From Acidimicrobiales bacterium (GTDB taxonomy: Bacteria > Actinomycetota > Acidimicrobiia > Acidimicrobiales > VFJN01), in the NCBI GenBank assembly GCA_035316325.1, contig DATHJB010000212.1, positions 62,001 through 126,000 on the forward strand: DNA of 64,000 nt, in the 5' to 3' direction. The position numbers and the translations under genes are program-made. The notes under the pieces were generated by a model. The model saw nothing but the letters and a program-made list of their open reading frames with translations, did no database searches and was not told where the DNA came from. Positions 49,401 through 62,842 of the stretch are shown piece by piece (the first letter of the stretch is position 1; each line of letters starts with the position of its first letter).

Positions 49401-52400
49401 ACGGAGCTGCCGGGCCCGACTGCACCGGACGGGACCGGCGCGCGGACGGCCGGTGCCGGGGTCGAGGCGCCGGCTGCCGCGGCGGCGGGGGCGGAGGAGG
49501 GCGACGAGACGACGGCGGCCGCGGCCGGCTCGAGCTCGGGGTCGAGGCGGGCCGCCGGGTCCTCGACGGCACGGGCCGGGGGTGCTTCCATCTGCGTCCG
49601 GGCCGGGACGTCGTCGGCGCCCCGGACCACCGGCTGGTCACCGAGGTGGATCGGCTCGAAGTCGTCGAGGCCGGTGCCGGTGGGGGCGTCGACGCGGGGC
49701 TGGTCGAGGGCGTTGACCCGGGGGCCTTCCCCGAGGTGGATGGGGGCGAAGGCCTCGGGGTCGGCGACACGGGCCGGTGTGTCGACCGGCTGCGCCGGAG
49801 CTTCGGTCCGGGGTTGGCCGGCCGGCTGGGCCGCTGTGTCGACGCGGGGTTGGTCGACGGCGCCGACGGGGCTGTCGGCCGGGTTGACGACGTTCGGATC
49901 ACCCGCGGCGGTGGTCGTCGTGTCGACCCGGGGCTGGTCGACGGTCTGGCCCGGGGCGGCCGGGTTGTCGGCCGGGTTGACGACGTTCGGGTCGCCGGCC
50001 GTCGTGGTGGTGTCGGCGGGGTTGTCGCCGGCCGTCGTGGTGGTGTCGGCGCCGGTGTTGTCGCCCGCTCCGGTGTTCGCCCCGGGGTTGTCGCCCGCTC
50101 CGGTGTTGGCGCCGGGGTTGTCGCCCGCTCCGGTGGTGGTCGTGCTGGTGTTGACCGGCTCGCCGGCTCCCGTGGTGCTCGTACCGGTCGGGAGGTCGTC
50201 GATACCCGAGGCCGGGATCTCGACCCTCGGGCCGTCGACGTTGGTCGGGACGATCGTCGGTGTGTCCGGCGTCGAGACCGGGACGGTCGGTGCGTTGCGG
50301 GCCGCCTTCCACGCGATGCCGCCCGCGACGCCCCCGCCCAGGATGCCGCCGACGCCGGCGTCGATGCCGATGCTGGTCCAGTCGAGGACCGGCTGCCCGT
50401 TGATCGCCCGGGTGGTCATGCCGGCGCCCACGTTGACGACGGCCTCCGTGGCGGCCACGGTGCTCACCCGGGCGAGTGTGGGCATGGCGACCGAGGAGAG
50501 GCCCTTGGCGGCCAGCCCGGAGAGCCCGGCGCTGAGGGCGCCGATGCCGGCATCGATGAACACCTGCTTCCAGCTGACCTCGCCGGTCATCCCCATCTGC
50601 ATGGAGTACGAGGCGCCGCCGCCGATCAGGGCGCCGCCGAGCAGCATCAGGCCGACGCCCAGGGGACCGCCGACCGGGATCACGGTGAGGACGACGCCCA
50701 GCGCCACCACGCCGATGCCGGCGACGACCTTCCAGTGCTTCTCCCACCAGCCCTTCTTGAAGTCGGCGCGGACCTCGGCGAGGGCCTCGTCGCTCAGGGC
50801 CTGGAGGCCCAGGGGATCGCAGAAGTTGACCGGGTCGTTGGCGGCGTAGTGGTAGGTGTTGTGGGTCCAGGGTGCGCCGGGGACCGGCGGCAGCGGGTCC
50901 GGGGAGAGGAAGCTGCGGGTCGTCGGGTCGTAGGCGCGGGCGCGCAGCCACACCAGGCCGTCGATGCTGAGCTCCTGTCGGTGCCCGAACGCCAGGTCGG
51001 AGCCCGGGATGAGGACCGGGCCGCCACCCTGCGCCCGTCCCGCCCGGCCCCACGGGTCGAGGCCGGGGACGTCGTAGCGGTCGTCGACGGCGGGGAGCCA
51101 GTCGGGCATCCCGTCCGGTGCGACCAGGGCCGGCGCCACGGGTGCGCCGGGGGCCCCGGTGATGCGCTGGCCGGCGACGCCGACCAGGCGCGGCACGGGG
51201 TCGGTCGCGGCGTCCCAGGCCAGGGCGGTGTTGTCGACCGCGCACAGCCGCCCGAGGATGTCGTAGTCGAGCTGGTGGACGGTGGGGTCGTCGACGCCCA
51301 CGGGTTCGATCAGGACGGCGCTGAGCCGGCCGCTGTCGGCGTCCCAGGTGTAGGAGCGGGTGCCGGCGGGGCCGACCTCCGACTCGCGGCGACCGGCGAG
51401 GTCCCAGGCCACGCGGGTGGTGCCGTCGTGGTCGTCGAGCTCGGTGAGCTGCCCGGCGGCGTCGTAGGTGAAGGCGCGGCGACCGTCGGGCGTGTCCTCG
51501 GTGGCGAGCCGGCCGGCGGCGTCCCAGCCGAACCGCCAGGTCGAGTCGTCGCGGCGGACCTCGGTGAGCTGCCCGGCGGGGTCGTAGCGGTAGTCGACGG
51601 TCGTGCCGTCGCCGTGGCGGGCGCGGGTGATCCGGCCGGTCACGTCGCGCACGTAGCGGACCTCGGCAGCGAGCGCGGCCGCGGCCTCGTCGGCGGAGCG
51701 GACCCGGGCCCAGGCGCTGAGCTGGCCGTGCCGCCAGGTGCGGCGCTCGTCGAGGCCGGCGCCGACGACGCGGGTGGCGCGGCCGGCGGCGTCGCGCTCG
51801 ACGACCACCCGGCCGAGCGCCGGGTCGGTGACGGTGACGGGGCGGCCGCCGGCGTCGAGGCGGAAGTGGGTGGTGGCCGGCTCCTGGCCGGGCAGCTCCA
51901 GGGTGTGGGCGACGAGGCGGCCCGCGGGGTCGTAGGTCCAGCCCTGGGTGGCGGTGATGGTGGTCTCGCCGACGAGGTTGCCGTCGACGTCCCACTCGTG
52001 GCGCAGCAGCACCTGGCCGTCGGGTGTGGCGACCTCGCTGATCCGGCCCAGCTCGTCGCGCACCAGCGCCGGGCCGTCGGCGTCCCCGCCTTCGCCGGAG
52101 GCATCGGAGGCATCGGGCTCGTCGCTGTCGTCGAGGAGCTCGTGGACGGTGCCGTCGGGCTCGGTGATCGACACCAGGCGCCCGTCGACGTCGTAGACGC
52201 GGGTCGTCTCCCGGCCCAGCGGGTCGACGGTGGCCGTCAGCCGGCCGCAGGCGTCGTAGACGTGGGTCGTGCGAGCGCCGAGGGGGTCGATCTCGGCCAC
52301 CAGGTTGTCGCGGCCGTCGTACTCGTAGGTGGTGGTGCCGCCGTTGGCGTCGGTGGTGGCGATCGTGCGGCCGGCGGCGTCGTGGGCGATCCGGGTGACG

Positions 52401-55024
52401 CCCCCGGTGGGCGACGTGACGGCGACCTGCCGGCCGGCGGCGTCGTACTCGTAGGTGGTGGTGCCGCCGTTGGCGGTGGTGGAGGAGACGACCCGGCTGC
52501 AGGCGTCGTAGCTGTGGCGGGTGCGGTCGCCGGTGGCCTCCAGCAGCTCGACGACGTTGCCGTCGGCGTCGTAGCGGACCCGGGTGCGGCTGCCGGTCGG
52601 GTCGATCATCTCGGCCATCCGGCCGCAGTCGTCGTAGCGGTAGCGGGTGATGCTGCCGGTGGGGCCGGTGGCCAGCGACAGGCGCCCGCCCGGCGTGTAG
52701 CCGAACCGGGTGGTGGCGCCGCTGGGCTGGACCAGCACGGCGACGCGGCCGCAGCCGTCGTACTCGGAGCGGGCCTCGGTGCCGTCGGCCCGGCCCAGGG
52801 TGGCGACGTTGCCGGCGGCGTCGTAGCCGACCGTGACCTCCGCCGCGTCGGGGAGGCCGGCGAAGCCGGCGGCGAGGAACATCTGGAAGGGCAGTGCGTC
52901 GGGGTCCTGGCGGGCGGTGGGCCCGAGGAGGCTGCCGGCGTGGGCGGCGGTGAGGGCGAGGGGCCGCCCGGCCTCGTCGCGGGGGATCTCCTGGCGCTTG
53001 CCGGACGGGGCGTCGGTGGCGCTGACCTCGCCCTCGGGGTCGTGGCGCCGGTGCCAGGTGTGGCCGAGCGGGTCGACGGTGGCGACGGGGCGCTGGCAGC
53101 CGTCGTGCTCGGTGCGCCACGTGTGGCCGAGGGGGTCGAGGATCGCGGCGACGTTGCCCTGGGTGTCGTAGTCGTAGCGGGTGGTCCCGCCGAGCGGGTC
53201 GACGACCTCACTGCGCTCGCCGTGGGCGCCGTAGCGGGTCTCCTCGCGGTTGCCGAGCGGGTCGACGACGGCCAGCACGCGGCCGGCGGGGGAGTGCTCG
53301 GTGCGCCACACGCTGCCGTCGGGGTCGGTGCGGGTGACGACGCGGCCGGCGGCGTCGTGGCCGAAGCGCACGACGTGGCCGAGCGGGCTGGTGACGGCGG
53401 CGGTCTGGCCGTGGGCGTTGTACTCGTAGCGACGGACGCCACCGGACGGGTCGGTGCTGGTGACCACCCGGCCCTCGTCGTCGTAGGTGAACGAGAGGCG
53501 GTAGCCGTCGGGGTCGGTCACGGCCAGCACCAGGCCGTCGTCGCCGAGCTCGGTGCGGACGGTGCCACCCTCGGGGTCGCGCATCGACGACGGCCGCCGC
53601 TGGTCGCCGTCGTAGCCGTAGGTGGTGGTGCCGGCCGGGGTGGTCACGGCGACGAGGCGGTGCCGGTCGTCCCAGGCCTGCTCCTCCCAGGTGCCGCCGG
53701 GGAGCTCGGTCCGGACCTGCCGGCCGTGCTCGTCGTAGGTGTAGCGGGTGACCCCACCCCGGCGGTCGGTCATCGCCGCCACCTGACCGCCGGCGGTCCA
53801 CAGGTTGGTGGTCGTGCCGCCCTCGCCGTCGACGACCTGCTCGAGCTGGCCGCGCTCGTCGTGGTACCAGGCGTTGAGCGGGCCGCCGTCGGTGTCGTCG
53901 ACCTCGGTGACCAGGCCGGGCCGGTACCAGAAGCGGATCCGGCGCCCGAAGGGCGTGAGCTGCTGGACCACCCGGCCCTGGATGTCGTAGTTGTTGCGGG
54001 CCTCCACCACACCGTCCGCGTCGACGACCGCGGTGATGCGACCCTTGTCGTCCCACTCGTAGGTGCGCCGGCCCTGGGGGCCGTCGCAACCGGTGAGCTG
54101 GCCGGCCTCGTCGTAGGCGTAGGTGACCTTGCGCCCGTCGTCGGCCTCGACGGCGACGACACGGGTGCGGGCGGCGTCCCAGGTGAGGGTGACGCCGCGG
54201 CCGCGCACGTGCCGCATGCCGAGCAGCTGCTCGCCCCGCCACGACAGCCGCATCTGGTCGCCGGGGCCCTTGTCGAGCAGGGTGGGCCGACCATCGGCGT
54301 CGAAGTGCCAGGTGAGGTCCTCGAGGGGGAAGACGAGGCGGAGGGGCGCTGCGGGGTGCTCGGGGTGGTGCTCGACGTGGCCCTGGGTGCCGGGGAGGGT
54401 CCCGTCGGCCATGGGGATGCGGCCGGCCTGGCCGTCGGGGCCCAGCCAGGTGGCGAAGCGCTCGGACGCCGACAGCACCAGCCGGGCCGAGGCGATGCTC
54501 GACCAGCCCGGACCGAACGGGCCGACGAACCGGTGGCGGCTGTTGTAGGTGCGCCGGAACCCGAACCACCCGAAGGCGGGCCCGAAGCCGAGGTCGTCCT
54601 CGACCTCGTAGAAGTTGCCGGACGCCGTGTTGACCGGATCGTTGGAGAAGCCCGACGTGGTCGGGATGCCGGTGAGCTTCACCTGGTCGATCGTCATGTC
54701 GGGCCGCGGGCCCGTCAGCCCCGCCGCCGCCAGCGCCGCCTGGATCTCGGTGTCGGTGGCCTCGCGGCCGAGCCGCGCGTCGGTGTCCTCGAACACCTGG
54801 GCGACGGTGTTGAGGTAGTCGATGTCCTTGCCGTTCAGGTCGACCCAGGTGAGGATCTGCCCGAGCAGGGCGGCCGCGTCGAGCGCCCCGAACTCCTTGC
54901 TGTTGTTGAACCCGTTGTGCGCGCCGCTCAGGGTCTCCTGCGCGGTGCGGATGGCCGTGTCGAGCTTGCCCAGCTCGCCCGCGGCCGACCGCAGGGTCCC
55001 GATCCTCGCCGACAGTGATGCCAC
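46418..55024 (-). CDS. RHS/YD-repeat polymorphic toxin with three putative enzymatic modules
   Basis: This 2868-residue protein has a WXG-like N-terminus (1-105), a DUF6531 region (from NDPVNTASGNF, 128), RHS/YD repeats, and an RHS core ending NDPVNFCDPLGL (about 1400). Hydrophobic pretoxin helices (about 1430-1560) and low-complexity linkers follow. Three toxin-like modules come next. The first is deaminase-like (about 1925-2110: H1989, E1991 in HAED; C2029 and C2033 in SPCNTRC). The second is papain-like (about 2440-2700: C2538, H2634, D2650 in WVDPQ). The third is C-terminal and RNase A-like (about 2735-2850, EHMGAADSFMEHRL, H2740). It is probably exported by the adjacent type VII system to attack competitors. 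The second and third assignments rest on motif resemblance only. Confidence 0.8.
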   Translation of the reverse strand: MASLSARIGTLRSAAGELGKLDTAIRTAQETLSGAHNGFNNSKEFGALDAAALLGQILTWVDLNGKDIDYLNTVAQVFEDTDARLGREATDTEIQAALAAAGLTGPRPDMTIDQVKLTGIPTTSGFSNDPVNTASGNFYEVEDDLGFGPAFGWFGFRRTYNSRHRFVGPFGPGWSSIASARLVLSASERFATWLGPDGQAGRIPMADGTLPGTQGHVEHHPEHPAAPLRLVFPLEDLTWHFDADGRPTLLDKGPGDQMRLSWRGEQLLGMRHVRGRGVTLTWDAARTRVVAVEADDGRKVTYAYDEAGQLTGCDGPQGRRTYEWDDKGRITAVVDADGVVEARNNYDIQGRVVQQLTPFGRRIRFWYRPGLVTEVDDTDGGPLNAWYHDERGQLEQVVDGEGGTTTNLWTAGGQVAAMTDRRGGVTRYTYDEHGRQVRTELPGGTWEEQAWDDRHRLVAVTTPAGTTTYGYDGDQRRPSSMRDPEGGTVRTELGDDGLVLAVTDPDGYRLSFTYDDEGRVVTSTDPSGGVRRYEYNAHGQTAAVTSPLGHVVRFGHDAAGRVVTRTDPDGSVWRTEHSPAGRVLAVVDPLGNREETRYGAHGERSEVVDPLGGTTRYDYDTQGNVAAILDPLGHTWRTEHDGCQRPVATVDPLGHTWHRRHDPEGEVSATDAPSGKRQEIPRDEAGRPLALTAAHAGSLLGPTARQDPDALPFQMFLAAGFAGLPDAAEVTVGYDAAGNVATLGRADGTEARSEYDGCGRVAVLVQPSGATTRFGYTPGGRLSLATGPTGSITRYRYDDCGRMAEMIDPTGSRTRVRYDADGNVVELLEATGDRTRHSYDACSRVVSSTTANGGTTTYEYDAAGRQVAVTSPTGGVTRIAHDAAGRTIATTDANGGTTTYEYDGRDNLVAEIDPLGARTTHVYDACGRLTATVDPLGRETTRVYDVDGRLVSITEPDGTVHELLDDSDEPDASDASGEGGDADGPALVRDELGRISEVATPDGQVLLRHEWDVDGNLVGETTITATQGWTYDPAGRLVAHTLELPGQEPATTHFRLDAGGRPVTVTDPALGRVVVERDAAGRATRVVGAGLDERRTWRHGQLSAWARVRSADEAAAALAAEVRYVRDVTGRITRARHGDGTTVDYRYDPAGQLTEVRRDDSTWRFGWDAAGRLATEDTPDGRRAFTYDAAGQLTELDDHDGTTRVAWDLAGRRESEVGPAGTRSYTWDADSGRLSAVLIEPVGVDDPTVHQLDYDILGRLCAVDNTALAWDAATDPVPRLVGVAGQRITGAPGAPVAPALVAPDGMPDWLPAVDDRYDVPGLDPWGRAGRAQGGGPVLIPGSDLAFGHRQELSIDGLVWLRARAYDPTTRSFLSPDPLPPVPGAPWTHNTYHYAANDPVNFCDPLGLQALSDEALAEVRADFKKGWWEKHWKVVAGIGVVALGVVLTVIPVGGPLGVGLMLLGGALIGGGASYSMQMGMTGEVSWKQVFIDAGIGALSAGLSGLAAKGLSSVAMPTLARVSTVAATEAVVNVGAGMTTRAINGQPVLDWTSIGIDAGVGGILGGGVAGGIAWKAARNAPTVPVSTPDTPTIVPTNVDGPRVEIPASGIDDLPTGTSTTGAGEPVNTSTTTTGAGDNPGANTGAGDNPGANTGAGDNTGADTTTTAGDNPADTTTTAGDPNVVNPADNPAAPGQTVDQPRVDTTTTAAGDPNVVNPADSPVGAVDQPRVDTAAQPAGQPRTEAPAQPVDTPARVADPEAFAPIHLGEGPRVNALDQPRVDAPTGTGLDDFEPIHLGDQPVVRGADDVPARTQMEAPPARAVEDPAARLDPELEPAAAAVVSSPSSAPAAAAAGASTPAPAVRAPVPSGAVGPGSSVPSSPGGPTGPGGSGPGGPGGPGAGAPPPRFPPRRPSQWHDIADPGLQGNALLPDGTRVGDHFHGPTSRLPRDARDLTAGFVTVDGQIPPSMRAADPSIAANPGNAVRFSGNGLHAEDVVIQSGDLQRAVQDAAELAAATGNRVPVNLVINRSPCNTRCPTTITNYVTRELPGALVRPPRISQVDWDAALRNVDIELHVPHAYEPPRIADRTTTGDLLQLESSGVRVVVYQPRPGEYRPGNPAAGGKGSGGNDGGSGEALNETLTHLDDYRLTTGSRPPRHWTETGEPPGPEGLPPSGGPDPGPDVPGGPRTTDPTTPQSRADTPAAPQARTGGPADVSPPARPVEPPAARPADPPTGRPTEPPAARPTDPPVGRPTEPPGGRPVEPPAARPADPAQPTGPRPVDQPSGPRTGEEVPGPRAGEPGSPTTPAARAGEPESPGVRGGEADPAAPPGARDVDVPGGTGGGAGPRGAPDAPGRPAPDGHPAPDGQPSSSPEPVDGTAVDGTAQVPPRPDSTPAPLQPVPPPRLNPGFRPVIKPETPAKWWQINRKLKGLKESLFPKSVRMETPPPPGQAPAHLHPTHQIDLLIQQQYVRQVFHPSPVDVGQRVSDLYPHRFAPTPGADQRLADAIEQFGRENPEQWLDFVNPHFNAGNGGMNAYGTNCTDNMRAYADARQGAQPYAASGDRAFFEADLTAWWAGAVPNNTIYAQNLGDLGLFQQRAWSHVALQLRGHPPGTVAIVGVGWEPYMVNGVAQRGAAHVFGAEVAPDGTLRWVDPQPKPPVYRPWPPQYPNRVRFVQSMFRRPDEMVWRTDSPLDQYRAVPSAPIDGPFQSNITPYRFEGGTLAMHDGLPSLTGGQPGPALTEHMGAADSFMEHRLWQNPDLPYHSTFDNGHTADFWVDQAIGSNQARVDQWLQGSTDARLTIDQPFSSVTGRAMVQGQSTSVPATGVKVVLERRPPGSWPAYLIVKAQPSLVAPPPPPTFPPTVAGPAGVS
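48210..48400 (-). repeat. Proline/arginine repeat linker of the RHS toxin
   Basis: Units like RPTEPP, RPTDPP and RPVEPP recur in residues about 2209-2272, encoded by near-repeat GC-rich units. This forms a flexible linker between the deaminase-like module and the papain-like module. Copy number may vary between strains. Confidence 0.7.
49770..50160 (-). repeat. Threonine/glycine/asparagine repeat linker of the RHS toxin
   Basis: GAGDNPGANT, TTTTAGDN and NPAD units recur in residues about 1622-1752, with a core 30-bp DNA repeat near 50050-50130. This low-complexity linker separates the RHS core and pretoxin helices from the deaminase-like module. Confidence 0.7.
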
Positions 55025-55042
55025 GATTCCGCCGCCGTCCCC

Positions 55043-55585
55043 TCAGGCCTCGACGGTGGCCGGTGGTGCCTCGAGGAACGGCTCCTCCACCTTCTCCGGC
55101 ATCGGGCCGATCTCGGGGATCGACTCCCAGTCGGGGTCGTTGCCGATGAGGTCGTTGAACGAATCCCACACGCTGTCGTTGTTGCGGTAGCTCTCGCGCC
55201 GCTCCAGCCACTCGCGGGCGGCCTGGCGCCGCTCGTTCTCGCGGCGGGCGGCGGCGAGCAGGTTCTTCTCGCCGATGCCGGTGGTGGCCAGCTGGGCGAA
55301 CCCTTCCTGGAACGCCTCCGGCACCGACGTGGTGTTGCCGTCGATCATCGCCGCCGCCTGGTACAGCGCCCCGCAGATCTCGGCGCCGTCCTTGTAGCCC
55401 TGCTCGAAGCGGGCCGCGTAGGCCTCCTGGGTCTGGCCGACCCACTGGGTGGCCGCCGCCACGACGTGGTCCATGCGCCCCTTGTTCTGCCCCCAGATCG
55501 TGTTGGCCGCCGTGCGGTACGCCGTCGCCAGCGTGGTGTAGACGGTCAGGTCGAGGTCCGGGAGGGCCTTCAGGTCATCGCCCAT
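55043..55585 (-). CDS. WXG100-like protein upstream of the RHS toxin
   Basis: This 180-residue helical protein carries the WxG turn W48-V-G50 in AATQWVGQTQEAY and a second helical half with a charged tail rich in proline and glutamate. Longer than classical WXG100 proteins, it looks like a toxin-linked export partner. It is 18 nt upstream of the toxin gene in the same direction. I infer that it escorts the toxin to the EssC-like ATPase. Confidence 0.75.
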   Translation of the reverse strand: MGDDLKALPDLDLTVYTTLATAYRTAANTIWGQNKGRMDHVVAAATQWVGQTQEAYAARFEQGYKDGAEICGALYQAAAMIDGNTTSVPEAFQEGFAQLATTGIGEKNLLAAARRENERRQAAREWLERRESYRNNDSVWDSFNDLIGNDPDWESIPEIGPMPEKVEEPFLEAPPATVEA

Positions 55586-55641
55586 GCCGCCAAGATGTCA
55601 CTCCTGCGCGCGGAAAGTGCCGCGCCCTCGGAGGACTTGGG

Positions 55642-57930
55642 TCAGTCGCGGCGGACGGTGGTGGGGGAGGCGCCCCGGATGCAGGCCGCGGGGCTGAGCG
55701 CCTCGTCGGGCAGGTCGGCGGCGAGGAGCGCCGGGGCCGGCGGCGGGTTCGACGTGGTGGTCACGGCGAAGCAGTAGCCGTTGGCGGCGGCCAGCGAGTT
55801 GCCGGGCACCAGCAGCGCCGTGCCGGTCTCGGCGGGGAGCAGGCGGGGTGTCTCGGTCTCCGACAGGACCAGCACCATCTGGTTGCCGTCGGAGCCGCCG
55901 TCCCAGTCGAGCTGCACGCCCGACGGGTTCTCCACCGCGGTGACCGCGACGTGGGGGATCTCCTCGTCGGCGGGTGGTGCCCCCGACGTGGCGGAGGCGT
56001 CCGCGTCGTTGGCGGCGTCGCTCTCGGCCGGGTCCTTCGTGGTGACCGCCCAGGCCAGCCCGGCGCCCAGCACGACGACCAGCGCCACCAGCACGATCAC
56101 CGGCAGTGCCCGCATCGGCGGGGCGGCGGTGGTCGGGGCGTCGCCGTCGCGGGGCCGCAGGTCCAGGCTCTGCACCCCGGCGAACGGCGACCGCACCTCG
56201 GTGCCGGGCGGGGCAGCGAGGTCCTGCCACGACGGTGACGGGGCCGGTTCCACCGCGGTTGCCGGCGCCGCGGGTTCGAGGACGGAGGCGCTGTCGGGCC
56301 CGCTCACCGGGCCCCAGGCGGAGTCGGCACCCTTGGCGTGGGAGTCGAACGACCGGACCTTCGGCGCCGGAGCCGGCTCGCCGCGCATCTCGGCGCGGGC
56401 CTCGGGGGTCATCCCGAACTCGAACGCCTCGCCGTTCACGTGGTCGGTCGACGGTGGCGGCGCGAACGAGTCGCCCGAGCCCAGGTCGACGTATCCCGAG
56501 CGAACGACGGGCGCTTCGGGCGGCGGCGCTGCCCACGTCGGCACCGGGAGGGAGTCGAGGTCGAACGACTCGGGCCCGGCCGCCGGGGCCGACGTCGGGG
56601 GTGGGAACGGGTCGAAGCCGTTGCCGTTGGGCCCGGGCAGCGGGTCCGGTGGGGCGGGGAAGGGGTCGAAGCCGTTGCCGTTGGGCCCGGGCGGTGGTGC
56701 CGGTGGGGCGGGGAAGGGGTCGTGGCCGAAGCCGTTGGATCCGGGCGGCGGGTCGAACGGGTTCGACGTCGGCGGTGGGAACGGGCCGGGATCGAAGCCG
56801 TTCGACGGGGCCGACGTGGGGGGCGGGAACGGGCCGGGGACGAGGGGCTCGGGCAGCGGGGGAGGGGCGGTCGGCAGCGGCGTCGGGGGCTCGGCGGCCA
56901 CAGGGGGAGCAGGCGCCGGTGTCGGCTCGGGTGCCGCGGCATCCGGCTCCTCGGGGGCCGGCACGAAGACCCGCTGCATCGGCTGGCTCGGCGGCGCCGG
57001 CTCCACCACCGGGGCGACCGCCAGCCGGGGCTCGGTCGAGGCGTCGCTGGCCAGGCGGATGCTGGCGGCCACGTCGAGCACGATCGGCTGCGACACCGGC
57101 AGGCCCAGCTCCTTCTGGCACGACTGCAGCTCGCGGGCGAACGCCAGCGCCCGGGCCTGCCGGTCCTCCGGCTCCGACCGCAGCGCCCGTCGCAGGGTCT
57201 CCTCCAGCGAGCCCGGCACGTCGGACCGCCCCAGCGGCGGCACGTCGTGCTGCAGGATGCGGACCAGCAGCGCCGCCGTCGTGTCGTCGTCGCCCCGCTG
57301 GTACGGCGCCCGGCCCGCGAGCGCGGCGTACAGGGTCGAGGCCAGGGCGTAGACGTCGGTGGCCGGGATCACCGGCCGCGCCTCCAGCACCTCGGGCGGG
57401 GCGTGGAACGACATCGGGCTCACGAGAGCGGCCAGCCCACCCCGGTCGACCAGCGGCACCAGGCCCAGGTCGGCCAGCGCCGGCTCACCCTCGTTGGACA
57501 GCAGCACCCGGGCGGGATGGATGCCGCCGTGCACCACCTCGGCCCGGTGGGCGGTCTCCAGGGCCCCGGCGAGCTGGACGCCCATGTGCAGCACGTCGTC
57601 GATCGACTGCGGCTGGCGGCCCTCCACCCGGGTCTGCAGCGTGCCCCGCTCGTAGATCTCCGTGGCCACGTAGGGCTGGCGCTCGAAGGTGAGGCCGCTC
57701 TCCAGCATCGTGACGATGTGCGGGTGCGCCCCGAGCCTCCGGGCGACCTCGAACGACCGGTCGAAGCGGCGCTGGGCGCGTTCGTTGGGCAGAGCTGTGG
57801 TGTAGACGGTCAGCGCCACCCAGCGGCCCAGGGCGTCGGCCTGCGCGCTGTAGATGGTGCTCGTAGGTCCGTATCCCAGCGGTGATAGGGCGCGAAACCC
57901 CGAAATCTCTGGCGCAGCGGCAAGGGCCAT
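55642..57930 (-). CDS. Membrane protein kinase-like pseudokinase
   Basis: This 762-residue protein (ATG 57930, no clear ribosome site; TTG 57972 is an alternative) has an N-terminal protein-kinase fold (about 10-270), a very long proline-rich region, one membrane helix (about 600-625) and a small extracellular domain. Key catalytic residues are absent: the VAIK lysine is T41 (VALTVY), HRDxKxxN is HGGIHPARV, and only the DLG turn (D154-G156) remains. It is 56 nt upstream of the WXG-like gene. It is probably a scaffold or sensor for the secretion locus, not an active kinase. Confidence 0.8.
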   Translation of the reverse strand: MALAAAPEISGFRALSPLGYGPTSTIYSAQADALGRWVALTVYTTALPNERAQRRFDRSFEVARRLGAHPHIVTMLESGLTFERQPYVATEIYERGTLQTRVEGRQPQSIDDVLHMGVQLAGALETAHRAEVVHGGIHPARVLLSNEGEPALADLGLVPLVDRGGLAALVSPMSFHAPPEVLEARPVIPATDVYALASTLYAALAGRAPYQRGDDDTTAALLVRILQHDVPPLGRSDVPGSLEETLRRALRSEPEDRQARALAFARELQSCQKELGLPVSQPIVLDVAASIRLASDASTEPRLAVAPVVEPAPPSQPMQRVFVPAPEEPDAAAPEPTPAPAPPVAAEPPTPLPTAPPPLPEPLVPGPFPPPTSAPSNGFDPGPFPPPTSNPFDPPPGSNGFGHDPFPAPPAPPPGPNGNGFDPFPAPPDPLPGPNGNGFDPFPPPTSAPAAGPESFDLDSLPVPTWAAPPPEAPVVRSGYVDLGSGDSFAPPPSTDHVNGEAFEFGMTPEARAEMRGEPAPAPKVRSFDSHAKGADSAWGPVSGPDSASVLEPAAPATAVEPAPSPSWQDLAAPPGTEVRSPFAGVQSLDLRPRDGDAPTTAAPPMRALPVIVLVALVVVLGAGLAWAVTTKDPAESDAANDADASATSGAPPADEEIPHVAVTAVENPSGVQLDWDGGSDGNQMVLVLSETETPRLLPAETGTALLVPGNSLAAANGYCFAVTTTSNPPPAPALLAADLPDEALSPAACIRGASPTTVRRD

Positions 57931-58025
57931 CGGGGAGGCGAGAGTACTTGCTCCCGCACGCCCCGACAGCAACAGTCTTGTAACGATCGTCGAAAATGCG
58001 CGTACTCAGGAAGGCTTTCTCATGA

Positions 58026-62483
<4,458 letters not shown>

Positions 62484-62842
62484 CGACGCGTCTCCTGGGG
62501 TGTGGAAGCCGACATGGGCGCCGTTGCCCGGGAGCGCCCCATCCGGAGCGCCGCCAGACTACCCGACGACCACTGTGGAGGATGCCTCCCATTTCCCCCG
62601 CCGCCTCCCCCCGTGCGACCCGCACGACGCTGGGTGAACGGGGGTCGATCGGGGCTCGGATAGCGAGAGCTCGTCCGATCGGCTTTGGTCAGAAACATCG
62701 AAGCTTCATTACCTATCTACAACAGCTAATTGCGGTAGTTCGTTCACAGATGCGACATCTACGCGTGACAGCGCGTTCCTACGTTCGGTGGCGAATCGGG
62801 CCACGCGCCTGACTCTGAACACCTCACGAAAGGAAGTCACGC
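62484..62842. promoter_or_regulatory. Divergent gltB-amt regulatory region
   Basis: This 359-bp region has no supported gene. Its right half is more AT-rich than the surroundings. It holds a GAAGCTTC palindrome (about 62699-62706) and the inverted repeat AGATG-CGA-CATCT (62748-62760), both possible regulator sites. I looked for a GlnR box and could not convince myself of one. Confidence 0.4.

Noticed and set aside
46859-55018. Open frame of 2719 codons on plus, opposite the RHS toxin
   Set aside because: It mirrors the codon periodicity of the toxin gene and has low-complexity V/G/D/H-rich content with no motif.
62582-62812. 76-codon ORF in the gltB-amt region
   Set aside because: The GGAGG abuts the ATG with no spacing, composition is basic and shows no family; the region looks regulatory.
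62484-62842. GlnR box in the nitrogen-gene intergenic region
   Set aside because: No GTnAC/GAAAC pairs with proper spacing could be read convincingly on either strand.
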